A stretch of 64,000 bases of DNA, taken from assembly GCF_036013955.1 (NCBI RefSeq), contig NZ_CP107903.1, positions 7,068,001 to 7,132,000 of the forward strand, in the 5' to 3' direction. How positions within the stretch are numbered: position 1 is the stretch's first letter; every line of letters starts with the position of its first letter. This stretch comes from Streptomyces sp. NBC_00459 (GTDB lineage: Bacteria > Actinomycetota > Actinomycetes > Streptomycetales > Streptomycetaceae). Under the pieces are notes generated by a model. The model made no database searches. It was not told the DNA's origin and worked only from the letters and a program-made list of their open reading frames with translations. This document shows positions 35,643 through 44,188 of the stretch, one piece after another. Made by a program: the position numbers and the translations under genes.

Positions 35643-36156
35643 GGCGGAGGGCGCTGCGGACGACCCGTACGCCGGCGGGCTGCGCAAGGTGTCCCGGCTC
35701 GTGCTCCTCGATCCACGGGACCGGATCCTGCTGCTGCACGGGCACGAACCCGACGACCCGGCCGACGACTGGTGGTTCACCCCCGGTGGCGGCTTGGAGG
35801 GCGACGAGACGCGCGAGGAGGCCGCGCTGCGGGAACTCGCGGAGGAAACCGGCATCACCGAGGTCGAACTCGGTCCGGTGCTGTGGCGGCGCAGGTGCTC
35901 CTTCCCGTTCGCGGGGCGCCGCTGGGACCAGGACGAGTGGTACTACCTGGCCCGTACGGACGAAACGGAGACCCGGGCCACGGGCCTCACGGAGCTGGAA
36001 CGGCGCAGTGTCGCCGGAGCGCGCTGGTGGACGTGCCAGGAACTGACCCGGGCACATGGGACGGTGTATCCGACCAGACTCGCCGAGCTCCTGCGCAGGG
36101 TGCTCGACGAAGGTCCCCCGGCCATACCCGAGGTACTCGAAACGGAAATCGTCTGA
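35632..36156 (+). CDS. NUDIX hydrolase
   Basis: This 174-residue NUDIX protein has a complete NUDIX box GGGLEGDETREEAALRELAEETGI (spans residues about 48-71, with REU and EE present). The substrate is a nucleoside diphosphate derivative, unspecified. GTG 35632 overlaps sipZ. In the S. coelicolor order I know, the next gene is the DUF2469 gene; here that neighbour is 19.8 kb away. Confidence 0.92.
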   Translation: MPAEAEGAADDPYAGGLRKVSRLVLLDPRDRILLLHGHEPDDPADDWWFTPGGGLEGDETREEAALRELAEETGITEVELGPVLWRRRCSFPFAGRRWDQDEWYYLARTDETETRATGLTELERRSVAGARWWTCQELTRAHGTVYPTRLAELLRRVLDEGPPAIPEVLETEIV

Positions 36157-36175
36157 AGCCTGCTCAAAGTCTCAT

Positions 36176-36211
36176 GTTCTGACCCCGACTCCACCGGGCC
36201 GGGGTCAGAAC
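36176..36211. terminator. Bidirectional terminator, left edge of the island
   Basis: Perfect 12-bp arms (36176-36187 and 36200-36211) with a 12-nt loop lie between the NUDIX gene and the convergent MFS gene. Confidence 0.85.
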
Positions 36212-36232
36212 GCGCAACATCGCAGTGGTTCT

Positions 36233-37627
36233 CTAGGCCTCGGCCGGCTTGGGGAGGGTCAGGATAATGAGGGTGGCCGCGACCGAGGCGATGGCGCACA
36301 CCAGATAGAGCGTGTGGAAGTTGGCCAGGGGAAGCCGGTCGGCAGACATGATCGCGGCCAGTACGGCGATGCCCAGGGCGCCGCCGATCTGGCGGGCGGT
36401 CATGTTCATACCGAGGCCGGCCGCGAACTGGATGGGCGGCAGGCTGGTCGCCGCGGTCACGCCGAGGCCGGTGACGACGAGGCCGAGGCCGCCGCCGCCC
36501 AGCAGTGAGGCGGGGAACCAGGCGCCCCAGAAGTCGGGCGTCGCGCCGAACAGGTCGGTCGCCATCATGGCGCAACAGGCGGCGAACATCGTGGCGCCCA
36601 CTGCGATGACCCAGCGGTGCTTGGACTGGTCGTTGACGCGCCCGGCGATCACCGAGGTGATCATCGAGGCGAACGCGCCGATGGACAGCGCGCCCGCGCT
36701 CTCCAGGATGCTCCAGCCCCAGATGCCGGTGGTGAACAGGGCCCCCGACAGTAGCCAGGCGAACATCGGTGCGCCGAAGACGAAGTAGGCGATGTTGCAG
36801 ATGGCGAACCTGCGGCTCTGCCAGAGCGCGGACTCAATGACCGGCGAGGGATGCTTGCGGGACCGGACCAGGGCGAGCGCGACCAGGACCAGCCCGCCTA
36901 TGAACAGGCCCAGCGTGGGTGCGGAGACCCAGCCCCAGCGGTCGCCCTCGGTGAGGGCGGCCACCGCGCCGCCGATGCCCAAGCCGAGCAGCAGGGTGCC
37001 GAGCACGTCGGGGAAGGGCCCGCCGGGCGGGGCGTGCCTGGGCAGCGCCCGGAGACCGCCGACCAGGAGCAGCAGGCCGACCGGAACGTTGATCAGGAAG
37101 ACGGCGCGCCAGTCGAACTCCTCCACCAGGACACCGCCCAGGGCCGGCCCTACCACCGCGGAGAAGCCGGAGATCGCGGTCCAGGTCGCGACCGCTTTGA
37201 AGAGCTTCTCGAAGGGGGTGCTGGAGATGACCAGAGCGAGCGCGCTCGGGATCATTCCGGCGGCGAACGCGCCCTGGAAGAACCGACCCGCGATCAGCAG
37301 GCCCGGGTTGGGCGCGAGCGTGCAGGCCAGGGACGCCAGGGTGAACCCGGCCAACGCCCACAGGAAGACCCCATGCCTGCCGACCGCGTCGGCGAGTTTG
37401 CCCGCCGGGGTGAGCAGAGCCGCGAACATGATCGCGTATGCGCTGGCCACCCAGGTCAGGGTGGACATCGGCGTGCTGGGATAGTCCGCCAGGATGTCGG
37501 GAAAGGCGATGTTCACGACCGCGAGGTCGAGGAAGGCCATGAAGGTCGCGCCGGAGCACAGCGCGAGCACGAGACCTGGTCTGATCTCGCGCGGTGTGCT
37601 GCTCTTGGGGACGGTCTGCGATGTCAT
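36233..37627 (-). CDS. MFS drug-efflux transporter, DHA2 (14-helix) type
   Basis: This 464-residue proton-antiport pump starts MTSQTVPKSSTPREIRPGLV. DHA2 features are MAFLDLAVVNIAFPDI in helix 1, LTPAGKLADAVGRHGVF (motif A) and GPALGGVLVEEFDWRAVFLINVPVG (motif C). About 12-14 hydrophobic helices follow. It lies 28 bp after the TetR gene and likely shares its transcript. In an antibiotic island the most economical role is export of the product or of a toxic precursor. Confidence 0.88.
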   Translation of the reverse strand: MTSQTVPKSSTPREIRPGLVLALCSGATFMAFLDLAVVNIAFPDILADYPSTPMSTLTWVASAYAIMFAALLTPAGKLADAVGRHGVFLWALAGFTLASLACTLAPNPGLLIAGRFFQGAFAAGMIPSALALVISSTPFEKLFKAVATWTAISGFSAVVGPALGGVLVEEFDWRAVFLINVPVGLLLLVGGLRALPRHAPPGGPFPDVLGTLLLGLGIGGAVAALTEGDRWGWVSAPTLGLFIGGLVLVALALVRSRKHPSPVIESALWQSRRFAICNIAYFVFGAPMFAWLLSGALFTTGIWGWSILESAGALSIGAFASMITSVIAGRVNDQSKHRWVIAVGATMFAACCAMMATDLFGATPDFWGAWFPASLLGGGGLGLVVTGLGVTAATSLPPIQFAAGLGMNMTARQIGGALGIAVLAAIMSADRLPLANFHTLYLVCAIASVAATLIILTLPKPAEA

Positions 37628-37655
37628 AGGGGGGCTGAGCCTCTCTGCGGAGCTT

Positions 37656-38282
37656 TCAGGGAACCTCTTGGGGCCGGGTGGCCAGGTCGCGCAGCCGGGA
37701 GCGGATTCCGGTGCGCGAACGGTCATAGGCGACCGGGTCGTCCAGCAGCAGCGCGGCGGAGTTCCCGGCGGCGGCGAGTGCGTCGAGCTCGAACACGAGC
37801 TGGGCCGGTTCGACGCCGGCGTCGAGCTGGCCCAGCCGCTGGGCGTCCTCGACGGTCTGCTCGCACAGCTGGAGCCAATCCCGCCGGACCCTGGCGAGTT
37901 GGTCGCGGATCCGGCCGGGCCGGGCGTCGAACTCCGCGCCGGTGGCGTAGAAGAAGCAGCCGCCGGGGAAGACCCGCCGTTCTGAGTAGTTGAGCCACCC
38001 CTCGCAGAGCAGGATCAGCCGGGGCAGCCCCGGCGCGGTGCGCAGCGCGGGCTTGATCACCTCGTGCCCGAAGACCTCGCAGGCCGCGGTGACGACCGCG
38101 GTCTGCAGCTCCTCCTTGGAACCGAAGTGGGCGAACAGCCCGCTCTTGCTCACGCCGAGGTCGGTGGCGAGCCTTCCGATGGACAGGCCTTCGAGCCCGT
38201 CCTGGGAGGCGATTGCCATCGCGTGGTTGAGAATGCGCTGCCGTGTCTGGTCACCGCGCGCGATACGTCCGTCCTGAGTCAC
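37656..38282 (-). CDS. TetR-family repressor
   Basis: This 208-residue regulator has an N-terminal helix-turn-helix (IGRLATDLGVSKSGLFAHFGSKEELQTAVV, about residues 35-64). The C-terminal ligand domain contains WLNYSERRVFPGGCFFYATGAEFDARPG, typical of the TetR_C_6-type domain. GTG 38282 overlaps the MOSC stop by 32 bp. Order MOSC-TetR-MFS on one strand suggests one operon that the repressor controls. Confidence 0.9.
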   Translation of the reverse strand: MTQDGRIARGDQTRQRILNHAMAIASQDGLEGLSIGRLATDLGVSKSGLFAHFGSKEELQTAVVTAACEVFGHEVIKPALRTAPGLPRLILLCEGWLNYSERRVFPGGCFFYATGAEFDARPGRIRDQLARVRRDWLQLCEQTVEDAQRLGQLDAGVEPAQLVFELDALAAAGNSAALLLDDPVAYDRSRTGIRSRLRDLATRPQEVP

Positions 38283-38943
38283 CCTGAACAGCCTCTGTTC
38301 GATGCAGTCTCTTCAGCACGCCCGCACGCCACTGGTCGGCCAGGGCCGGCGTGGAGACCATGCGGTGCAGTGCGTCCGCGTCATACTCCCGGGCATAGCT
38401 GGTGCTGAACAATTCGTGGATCGTCGGTGCGGTCGTGTCGCGCGCGAGCAGCCGGAGCGTTCCGGTGACGGGGACCTGGCCGGTCTGCAGCACCCGGAGG
38501 TACCACCCGGTCAGACCGCTGCGGATCATCTGGGCGGTGGCCTCCTTGCGGCCGGCCCGCAGCGCGAACTTGTAGCAGGGGGTGCGCGGCTGGGACACCT
38601 GGACGACGGCGTCGCCCCAGCTCCACACGTCGCCGATCCGTACGGTCCGCTCGTCCTGCCCGGTCACCGTGGCGTTCTCGCCGATGCCGCCGGGAACGAA
38701 GTCGTAGCCCTCGGCGGTCCAGAAGGCGTAGTGCTGCGCCGGGTACATGTAGACCGCCTTGTCGGGCCCGCCGTGCGCCACCATGTCGGCCTGCCGGTCT
38801 CCGTGCAGGCCGACATGACCGAGGGCCAGTTCGGCGCTCTCTACCGGGTGCTTCCTGATGGAGCTGAGCACCTCGAGTGGCTCGGGACCGAGCGGTGCGG
38901 GGGTGCCGACGAACAGGCCGCCGAGGGTGAGGAGGTCTTCCAC
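38251..38943 (-). CDS. MOSC-domain protein (YiiM-like)
   Basis: This 230-residue MOSC protein has MVAHGGPDKAVYMYPAQHYAFW, GGIGENATV and the molybdenum-cofactor cysteine in QPRTPCYKF. YiiM-type proteins reduce N-hydroxylated compounds in the mARC-like system. That is interesting next to an AurF-like N-oxygenase gene cluster, since it could detoxify N-hydroxy intermediates; this link is inference. GTG 38943 lies 7 nt after a -10 element, so the mRNA is probably leaderless. Confidence 0.87.
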   Translation of the reverse strand: MEDLLTLGGLFVGTPAPLGPEPLEVLSSIRKHPVESAELALGHVGLHGDRQADMVAHGGPDKAVYMYPAQHYAFWTAEGYDFVPGGIGENATVTGQDERTVRIGDVWSWGDAVVQVSQPRTPCYKFALRAGRKEATAQMIRSGLTGWYLRVLQTGQVPVTGTLRLLARDTTAPTIHELFSTSYAREYDADALHRMVSTPALADQWRAGVLKRLHRTEAVQGDSGRTYRAR

Positions 38944-38950
38944 GAAAAAA

Positions 38951-38980
38951 ACTGTACGTACGATCGTTCTAACAAGTCAA
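38951..38980 (-). promoter_or_regulatory. Promoter of the MOSC-TetR-MFS operon with operator-like palindrome
   Basis: On the minus strand the -35 TTGACT (38975-38980) and -10 TACAGT (38951-38956) are 18 bp apart. Between and across them is GAACGATCGTACGTAC (38954-38969) with overlapping CGATCG and GTAC self-complementary cores. This suits repression by the adjacent TetR protein. The start codon lies 7 nt past the -10. Confidence 0.65.
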
Positions 38981-39027
38981 CAAGGAAACCTCAGTTCAGT
39001 AGCTACCAATAGTGCGATCGTTCGTTC

Positions 39028-39254
39028 GTGGACCCTGTCGACCTCGGCAGGGTCGTGGACACCGGCGCGTCCTTGGAGAGGACCGATCCCGGCGAGAGCG
39101 CGATCGCGCCAGGGCACCCGCTCGGCGCGACCGGCACGATCCGGCTCACCGAACTGCCGCACGAGCGGGAGCGCACCGGCGGCCGGGTACGGCCGCAGGT
39201 GATGTGCGAGGCGGTGGTCAGGCCGATGCGACCGTCATCGAGTGGGTTGGCTGA
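39028..39254 (+). pseudogene. Decayed thiolase (acetyl-CoA acyltransferase) 3' end
   Basis: The plus strand encodes the last 75 or so residues of a thiolase: AIAPGHPLGATG with the catalytic His, LTELPHERERTGGR and VMCE. Reading then continues as GGGQADATVIEWVG in the next frame to TGA 39252-39254. Inserting one G after GAG at 39208-39210 restores MCEGGGQADATVIEWVG, the canonical C-terminus with the active-site Cys. The other 300 residues are absent. The remnant overlaps the 3' end of the PucR gene by 20 bp. Confidence 0.75.
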
Positions 39255-40422
39255 TCATCTCGACCGCCTCCAGGGCCAGGGACAGTTCGACCAGATCCCT
39301 GGGTGAGGTGACCGACCGGTTCGTGAGCCGTTCCAGCCGGCGCAGCCGGTGCAGCACGGTGTTGCGGTGACAGTCGAGCACGGCGGCCGCCTGGCCCGCG
39401 TTGCCGTCCGCGGCGAGCCAGGCGGCCAGGGTGTCGAGCAGGCTGTTGCGGCTGCCGCTGTCGAGGGCGAGCACCGGAGCGAGCACCCGGTTGCGCAGTC
39501 GCTCGGCCAGGTCCGGGCTCAGTCCGAGCAGCCCGGCCGGCAGCCGGTCGTCGAGTGAGACCACCCCCTGGCCGTCGGCGAGTGTCCGGCAGGCCAGGTC
39601 GGCGAGTTGCCGGGCCCGGCCGATCTCCGACAGTCGGTCGACCACGATGCTGATCGCGGTCCGCCGGCCGGGCCGGGTGCAGAAGGCCTCGCGCACCGCT
39701 TCGACCGGCTCGTCACCGAGCACCACGACCCCCAGCGCGGTCTCCCCATGCATCCGCCAGATCACCCGGATCTCGCCCAGCCAGGACGGCAGTTCCGCCT
39801 GCCGCAGCAGTGGCCCGTCCGAAGTCGGCCGGTGGGCGAGCACCGCGTAACGGCCGCCGGGAGGCAGCGAATAGGCCTGCTCGACCGTCGTGACGAACTC
39901 GCCGTCGGTCTCCCCGTTGAGTAGCGCGTCGAGCAGAAAACCGGTGGTGCGCCGGTCGCGTAAGTCGACCTGAGTCAGCCGGAGCGCGTCGAGCGCGGTG
40001 TTCGCGTGCTCATAGGCGATGTCCCAGACGCGGTTGACCAGGGCGGCGGCCACCTCCGGTGGCTGCTTGTCCTCCTCCGCCCACTGGGCCGTCGCGGCCG
40101 CGATCGCCTGCCCGCCGAGATGATAGGCCCGCTGGACCGACACCACGGGGACGCCCTGCTGCGCGCGGTGCCGGCCGACCGCCACCGGCCAGACGAGGCG
40201 TTCCGCACGGTCGCCGCCGAGTGCGGCGAGCCCGTTCTCCAGTGAGCGGGTGACGAACATCGGGGGGTCCTGGGGCGAGATACTGCCGTCCAGATAGACC
40301 GGCTCGCTGGCCCGCAGCGCCGCCACCACCTGTTCGCTGAGTGTCTCGACCCGGTCGAGCAGCAGACCCGCGACCTGTGAACGGGCTCTGGCCTGCGGTC
40401 CAGCAGATGATTCATCAGTCAA
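39235..40422 (-). CDS. PucR/CdaR-type transcriptional regulator, TTA-containing
   Basis: The 395-residue protein starts at TTG 40422, eight bases after GGAGGAAA. The middle has the GGDEF-like CdaR region (GRYAVLAHRP to GVVVLGDEP). The C-terminal PucR helix-turn-helix is AAVLDCHRNTVLHRLRRLERLTNRS, followed by RDLVELSLALE. Codon 154 is TTA (39961-39963), the rare leucine codon read only by bldA tRNA, so translation should depend on development. It is divergent from the AraC gene and is a candidate cluster-situated regulator. Confidence 0.85.
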   Translation of the reverse strand: MTDESSAGPQARARSQVAGLLLDRVETLSEQVVAALRASEPVYLDGSISPQDPPMFVTRSLENGLAALGGDRAERLVWPVAVGRHRAQQGVPVVSVQRAYHLGGQAIAAATAQWAEEDKQPPEVAAALVNRVWDIAYEHANTALDALRLTQVDLRDRRTTGFLLDALLNGETDGEFVTTVEQAYSLPPGGRYAVLAHRPTSDGPLLRQAELPSWLGEIRVIWRMHGETALGVVVLGDEPVEAVREAFCTRPGRRTAISIVVDRLSEIGRARQLADLACRTLADGQGVVSLDDRLPAGLLGLSPDLAERLRNRVLAPVLALDSGSRNSLLDTLAAWLAADGNAGQAAAVLDCHRNTVLHRLRRLERLTNRSVTSPRDLVELSLALEAVEMISQPTR

Positions 40423-40696
40423 CTGATTTTTCCTCCAGTACCGCGAAAGCCTGGAGGGCCCCCGCGCCTCGTTGGGATCGTGTCGACCGTACAGATCAGT
40501 CTTGGAGGGGTGTGACCATCCTCCAATTCGAGACGGCCCGAACTCGTCCAGTGCCTGACGCGTCAATGATATAAGCGCCCTCGGCGCCAGCAATTGCGGG
40601 CGCTGGCCTATCTTTTGCTCGTGCTGGCCAGTTGGATGGGGTTCGGAGCAGACCCGCCTCCTTGCCTGTCGAGCCACAGTTCCTAAGGACGTCTCC
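40423..40696. promoter_or_regulatory. Divergent promoter region, PucR / AraC genes
   Basis: The region holds TGACGCGTCA (40556-40565, perfect 10-bp palindrome) followed at once by ATGATATAAG, whose TATAAG could be a -10 for the AraC gene. The pair is the best operator candidate in these 274 bp. Confidence 0.5.
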
Positions 40697-41746
40697 ATGC
40701 CCGACCGTCCAGATCAGGGGGACGGCCCGGTCCGGCTGCGGCTTCCCGTGGTCGGCACCGCGAGCGCGCACATCATGGTCCAGGTCGCCGCCGAGTTCGG
40801 GATGTCCAGGAGCCGCTGCCTGGCCGGCACCGGGATCGAGCCCAAGCTGCTGGACGACTCGCTCGGCACGATCAGGCTGTTCCAGGAGCTCGCGGTGGCC
40901 GGCAACCTCGTCGCGGAACTGGGCGACGTGCCCGCGCTGGGATTCCGGATCGGCCAGCGCTACCGGCTGACGATCTATGGCGCGTGGGGCTGGGCGATGC
41001 TCTGCTCGCCGACCCCGCGGCACTCCCTGGAGTTCGCCAGCGAGTATCTCGACCTGTCCTACGCGATGTGTGACGTGACGATACGGGAGGCCGACGGGCT
41101 GGTCCGGATAGGGGTGTCCGAGCAGTGGCTGCCCGAGCGCATCGGCCCGTTCTTCGGTCAGCGCTCGGTGGGCGCGGTGATCCGGTTGCTGTCGGACATC
41201 ATGCCGGCGAACGGCTGGCTGAAGGAGGTCCGTATCGCTTCGCCGGAGGGCCCGCAGGCCCCGTTCTTCCGGGAGGTGATCGACGCGCCGCTGCTGTTCG
41301 ACCGGCCGGAGACCGAGATCGTCGTCTATTCCGGGGCCCTGGACCATCCGATGCCGATGGCCAACGAGCAGGCCCTGCAGCTGGCCGCCTCGCTCTGTCG
41401 CGAACAGCTCGAACGGAGGCGGGCGATGCTGTCGGTCGGCGAGAGCGTCCGGCATTACCTGCTGCAGCGACTGGCCGAGTCGCCGTCGCCGGCTACGGCC
41501 GCGCTGGCGCTCGGGATGGGCACGCGCACCCTGCGGCGGCGGCTGGCCGAGGAGGGTACGTCGTTCCGTGAACTCCACGATCAGGTGCGCAGAGTGTTTG
41601 CAGTGGAATTGCTCGAAGCGGGCCTTCCTCCTGCCCGGGTGGCCCGCAGACTCGGCTATGCGGGGCCTGCCGCCTTCACTCACGCATTCCGACGCTGGCA
41701 CGGGGTAGCGCCTCGTGAATTCGCTTCCAAAAATAGTTCGCAATAG
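40697..41746 (+). CDS. AraC-family regulator with arabinose-binding-like N-terminal domain
   Basis: This 349-residue regulator of the OruR/ArgR-type AraC group has an N-terminal domain of about 190 residues (IQ-rich RIGQRYRLTIYGAWGWAML, FASEYLDLSYAMCDV). The C-terminal helix-turn-helix begins LALGMGTRTLRRRLAEEGTSFRELHDQVRRVFAVELL and ends AGPAAFTHAFRRWHGVAPREF. It precedes the biosynthetic genes on the same strand and lies next to a strong inverted repeat, so it is the likely pathway activator. Confidence 0.87.
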   Translation: MPDRPDQGDGPVRLRLPVVGTASAHIMVQVAAEFGMSRSRCLAGTGIEPKLLDDSLGTIRLFQELAVAGNLVAELGDVPALGFRIGQRYRLTIYGAWGWAMLCSPTPRHSLEFASEYLDLSYAMCDVTIREADGLVRIGVSEQWLPERIGPFFGQRSVGAVIRLLSDIMPANGWLKEVRIASPEGPQAPFFREVIDAPLLFDRPETEIVVYSGALDHPMPMANEQALQLAASLCREQLERRRAMLSVGESVRHYLLQRLAESPSPATAALALGMGTRTLRRRLAEEGTSFRELHDQVRRVFAVELLEAGLPPARVARRLGYAGPAAFTHAFRRWHGVAPREFASKNSSQ

Positions 41747-41939
41747 TCGTCGAGCTCTGCATGGCCGCCGCGACCAAGGCGTTTACCTGCAGATTTACCT
41801 GGATGTTGTGCGGGTGCACCGTATGGGAGATCAAATCGTGAGCCCGCACAATTATGCGTTTATCTGTTGACTGCTAATTGTGCATCATGTCAGGGTCGCC
41901 CCATCGCGCCGCATTCCCCGTCGGTTAGGGAGAAATGAA
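41747..41939 (+). promoter_or_regulatory. Leader of the biosynthetic operon with inverted repeat
   Basis: GCACAATTA (41846-41854) and TAATTGTGC (41875-41883) form a perfect 9-bp inverted repeat, centre to centre 29 bp apart. TTGACT (41867-41872), a -35 candidate, lies between them. TTTACCTG occurs twice just upstream (about 41782 and 41795). These AT-rich repeats stand out and mark the probable activator or operator site. No clear -10 is visible. Confidence 0.6.
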
Positions 41940-42746
41940 TTGCAGACCGAACCAGCGCCCGGATATATGCTCTCCAACGCAGACGACGGTGAACGGCAGC
42001 GACTGGCCGCCATCGAGGCCGCCTATGATCCCGGCACCAAGCGGCACCTGGTCGCGCTCGGTGTCGGCCACGGCAGCCGGGTGCTCGTCGCCGGCGCGGG
42101 CGGCGGCAGCATCGTCCGCTGGGCGGCCGAGGTGGTGGGGCTGGCCGGTGAGGTCGTCGCTGTCGACATCGACACCCGGTTCGTCGAGCCGCTCGCCCAG
42201 CTTTACCCCAATGTCCGGGTGGTCCGTCAGGACGTCGTGACCGAGGACCTGCCCGGCGGCGGGTTCGACGCCGCCTGCGCCCGGCTCCTCCTGGGCCACC
42301 TGCCGCAGCGGGAAGCGGTCCTGGCCAAGCTCGCCGCCACCCTCGTGCCCGGTGGCGGCTTGCTCGTGGAGGACTTCGACTGGGGCTCCTACGGCCCGGC
42401 CGAGCCGAACGCCGAGGCGGAGAAGGCCATCGAGGTGGTGTCCGCGTTCGTCCGCTCGGTCGGGTTCGACACCGCCTTCGGCCGTCGACTGCCCGGGGTG
42501 ATGCGCCGGGCCGGGCTGGCCGGGGTCGACGCCGAGGGCCTGGTCCTGACCCTGCGCGGCGAGACGTTCTCACTCGAACCGATGTTCCGGCAGACCTTTG
42601 AGCGGCTGCTGCCCCGGCTGATCGAGACCGGGCAGCTCACCGAGGGCGAGGCCGCGGCTCTGCACAAGCGCTTCGACGACCCCGAACACGACATGTGCAC
42701 GCAGACGCTCATGTCGGTATGGGGCCGACGTCCCTTCCAGCCGTAG
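41940..42746 (+). CDS. SAM-dependent methyltransferase 1
   Basis: TTG 41940 has AGGGAG at 7-nt spacing, giving 268 residues (LQTEPAPGYMLSNADDGERQ). The core is a class I methyltransferase with SAM motif RVLVAGAGGGSIVRWAAEVVG near residue 46, the acidic DVDTRF-like end of beta 2 (AVDIDTRF) and the motif FDAACARLLLGHLPQREAVLAKL. The C-terminal region is diverged. Substrate unknown. It is the first gene downstream of the AraC regulator and the inverted repeat. Confidence 0.83.
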   Translation: MQTEPAPGYMLSNADDGERQRLAAIEAAYDPGTKRHLVALGVGHGSRVLVAGAGGGSIVRWAAEVVGLAGEVVAVDIDTRFVEPLAQLYPNVRVVRQDVVTEDLPGGGFDAACARLLLGHLPQREAVLAKLAATLVPGGGLLVEDFDWGSYGPAEPNAEAEKAIEVVSAFVRSVGFDTAFGRRLPGVMRRAGLAGVDAEGLVLTLRGETFSLEPMFRQTFERLLPRLIETGQLTEGEAAALHKRFDDPEHDMCTQTLMSVWGRRPFQP

Positions 42747-42748
42747 CC

Positions 42749-42794
42749 GTGACCACACCCCCACACGGGGTTCGGGGGTCGGCCCCGCGAATGA
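42749..42794 (+). repeat. Intergenic element A before the halogenase
   Basis: This GC-rich element resembles 44932-44978: both start GTGAC, share GGGGTTCGGGGGT-GGCCC and end ATGA/TTGA. It can form a CCCCC/GGGGG hairpin. It lies just before the halogenase ribosome-binding site. Confidence 0.55.
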
Positions 42795-42805
42795 ACAGGA
42801 GACCC

Positions 42806-44188
42806 ATGCGTACGCACACCCGGATTCTGGTGATCGGCGGCGGCCCGGCGGGCTCGACCGCTTCGACCCTCCTGGCCAAGCAGGGCTTCGAGGTGACGCT
42901 GTTGGAGGCCGCGACCTTCCCGCGGTACCACATCGGCGAGTCGATCCTCCCGTCCGCGCTGCCGGTCCTGGACCTGCTGGGCGTACGGAAGAAGGTCGAG
43001 GAGTACGGCTTCGTCCGCAAGGGCGGGGCGTACTTCGAGTGGGGGCCGGAGAACTGGGAGCTCAACTTCGACCACCTGGAGGGCAGCGACGCGTACAGCT
43101 ACCAGGTCGTCCGGTCGGAGTTCGACAAGATCCTGCTCGACCACGCCGGGGAGTCCGGGGTGGAGGTGCACGAGGGCACCCGGATCAGTGAGATCGGGTT
43201 CGACGGGGAACGCCCGGTGTCGGCGGTCTGGAAGCGCGGTGCCGAGACCGGCACGATCACGTTCGACTTCCTGATCGACTGCTCCGGCCGTAACGGCGTC
43301 ATGGCCACCAAGTACCTGAAGAACCGTAAGTTCAACGAGGCGTTCAAGAACATCGCGGTCTGGTCCTACTTCCGCGGCGTCAAGCCGCTGGACAAGGGGC
43401 CCAAAGGGGCGATCGCGGTGTGCTCGGTGCCCGACGGCTGGTTCTGGGCGATCCCGCTGCATGACGGCACGCACAGCGTCGGCCTGGTCAACAACGCGGC
43501 CAGGTTCACCGAGCACCGCAACCGGCTGGGCGGGACGGACGAGGTCTTCGCCGAGGCCGTCGAGTCCAGCTCCCGGATCAAGGACATGCTGGCCGGGGCC
43601 GAGAGGATCGCCGACTTCAAGGCCGAGCAGGACTATTCGTACGCCGCCGAGAACTTCACCGGGCCCGGCTATGTGCTCGCGGGCGACGCGGCCTGCTTCC
43701 TCGACCCGCTGCTGTCGACCGGCGTACACCTGGCCACGTTCAGCGGCCTGCTCGCCGGGGCCGGTGTCTCCAGCGTCCTGCGCGGCGAGCTCACCGAGGA
43801 CGAGGCGCTGGGCTTCTACCAGCAGGCCTACCGGCAGGCGTACGAACGGCTGCTGATTCTCGTGTCCTTCTTCTACAAGAGCTTCAGCCGCCAGTCGCAG
43901 TTCTTCGAGGCCCAGAAGCTGACCCGGCGCGAACGCGGCATGCTCCACCTCTACGAGTCGTTCCTCAACGTGGTGACCGGTGTCGAGGACATCGCCGACA
44001 CCAAGGACAGCGCGCTCGACGCGGTGGCCCGGCGGATGGCCGAGTCCGGGCACCTGTTCGCCGGGGAGAGCGAGGCGATGGCCGCGATGCCGACCTCGCA
44101 GGACACCGCGGTCGGCGGCCTGTATCTCGTCTTCGAACCCCGGTTGGGCCTGCGCCGCCGGGACGCCGAGCCGGCCCTGACCCCCTGA
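42806..44188 (+). CDS. FAD-dependent halogenase (CmlS/PltA-type)
   Basis: The 460-residue flavoprotein starts at ATG 42806 after AGGAG. It has the FAD GGGPAGST motif at residues 11-18, FPRYHIGESILP (39-50), the catalytic-type Lys72 in RKGGAYFEWG, and the halogenase WxWxIP motif as WFWAIP (212-217). DACFLDPLLSTGVHLA binds the cofactor. These features fit carrier-bound or phenolic halogenases, so chlorination of a pathway intermediate is likely. Related non-halogenating monooxygenases lack the WxWxIP and Lys. A 36-nt 8-bp tandem repeat covers the stop codon. Confidence 0.87.
   Translation: MRTHTRILVIGGGPAGSTASTLLAKQGFEVTLLEAATFPRYHIGESILPSALPVLDLLGVRKKVEEYGFVRKGGAYFEWGPENWELNFDHLEGSDAYSYQVVRSEFDKILLDHAGESGVEVHEGTRISEIGFDGERPVSAVWKRGAETGTITFDFLIDCSGRNGVMATKYLKNRKFNEAFKNIAVWSYFRGVKPLDKGPKGAIAVCSVPDGWFWAIPLHDGTHSVGLVNNAARFTEHRNRLGGTDEVFAEAVESSSRIKDMLAGAERIADFKAEQDYSYAAENFTGPGYVLAGDAACFLDPLLSTGVHLATFSGLLAGAGVSSVLRGELTEDEALGFYQQAYRQAYERLLILVSFFYKSFSRQSQFFEAQKLTRRERGMLHLYESFLNVVTGVEDIADTKDSALDAVARRMAESGHLFAGESEAMAAMPTSQDTAVGGLYLVFEPRLGLRRRDAEPALTP

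Noticed and set aside
38061..38408. ORFs opposite the TetR/MOSC genes
   Set aside because: They lie wholly opposite genes with clear TetR and MOSC motifs and have no motif of their own.
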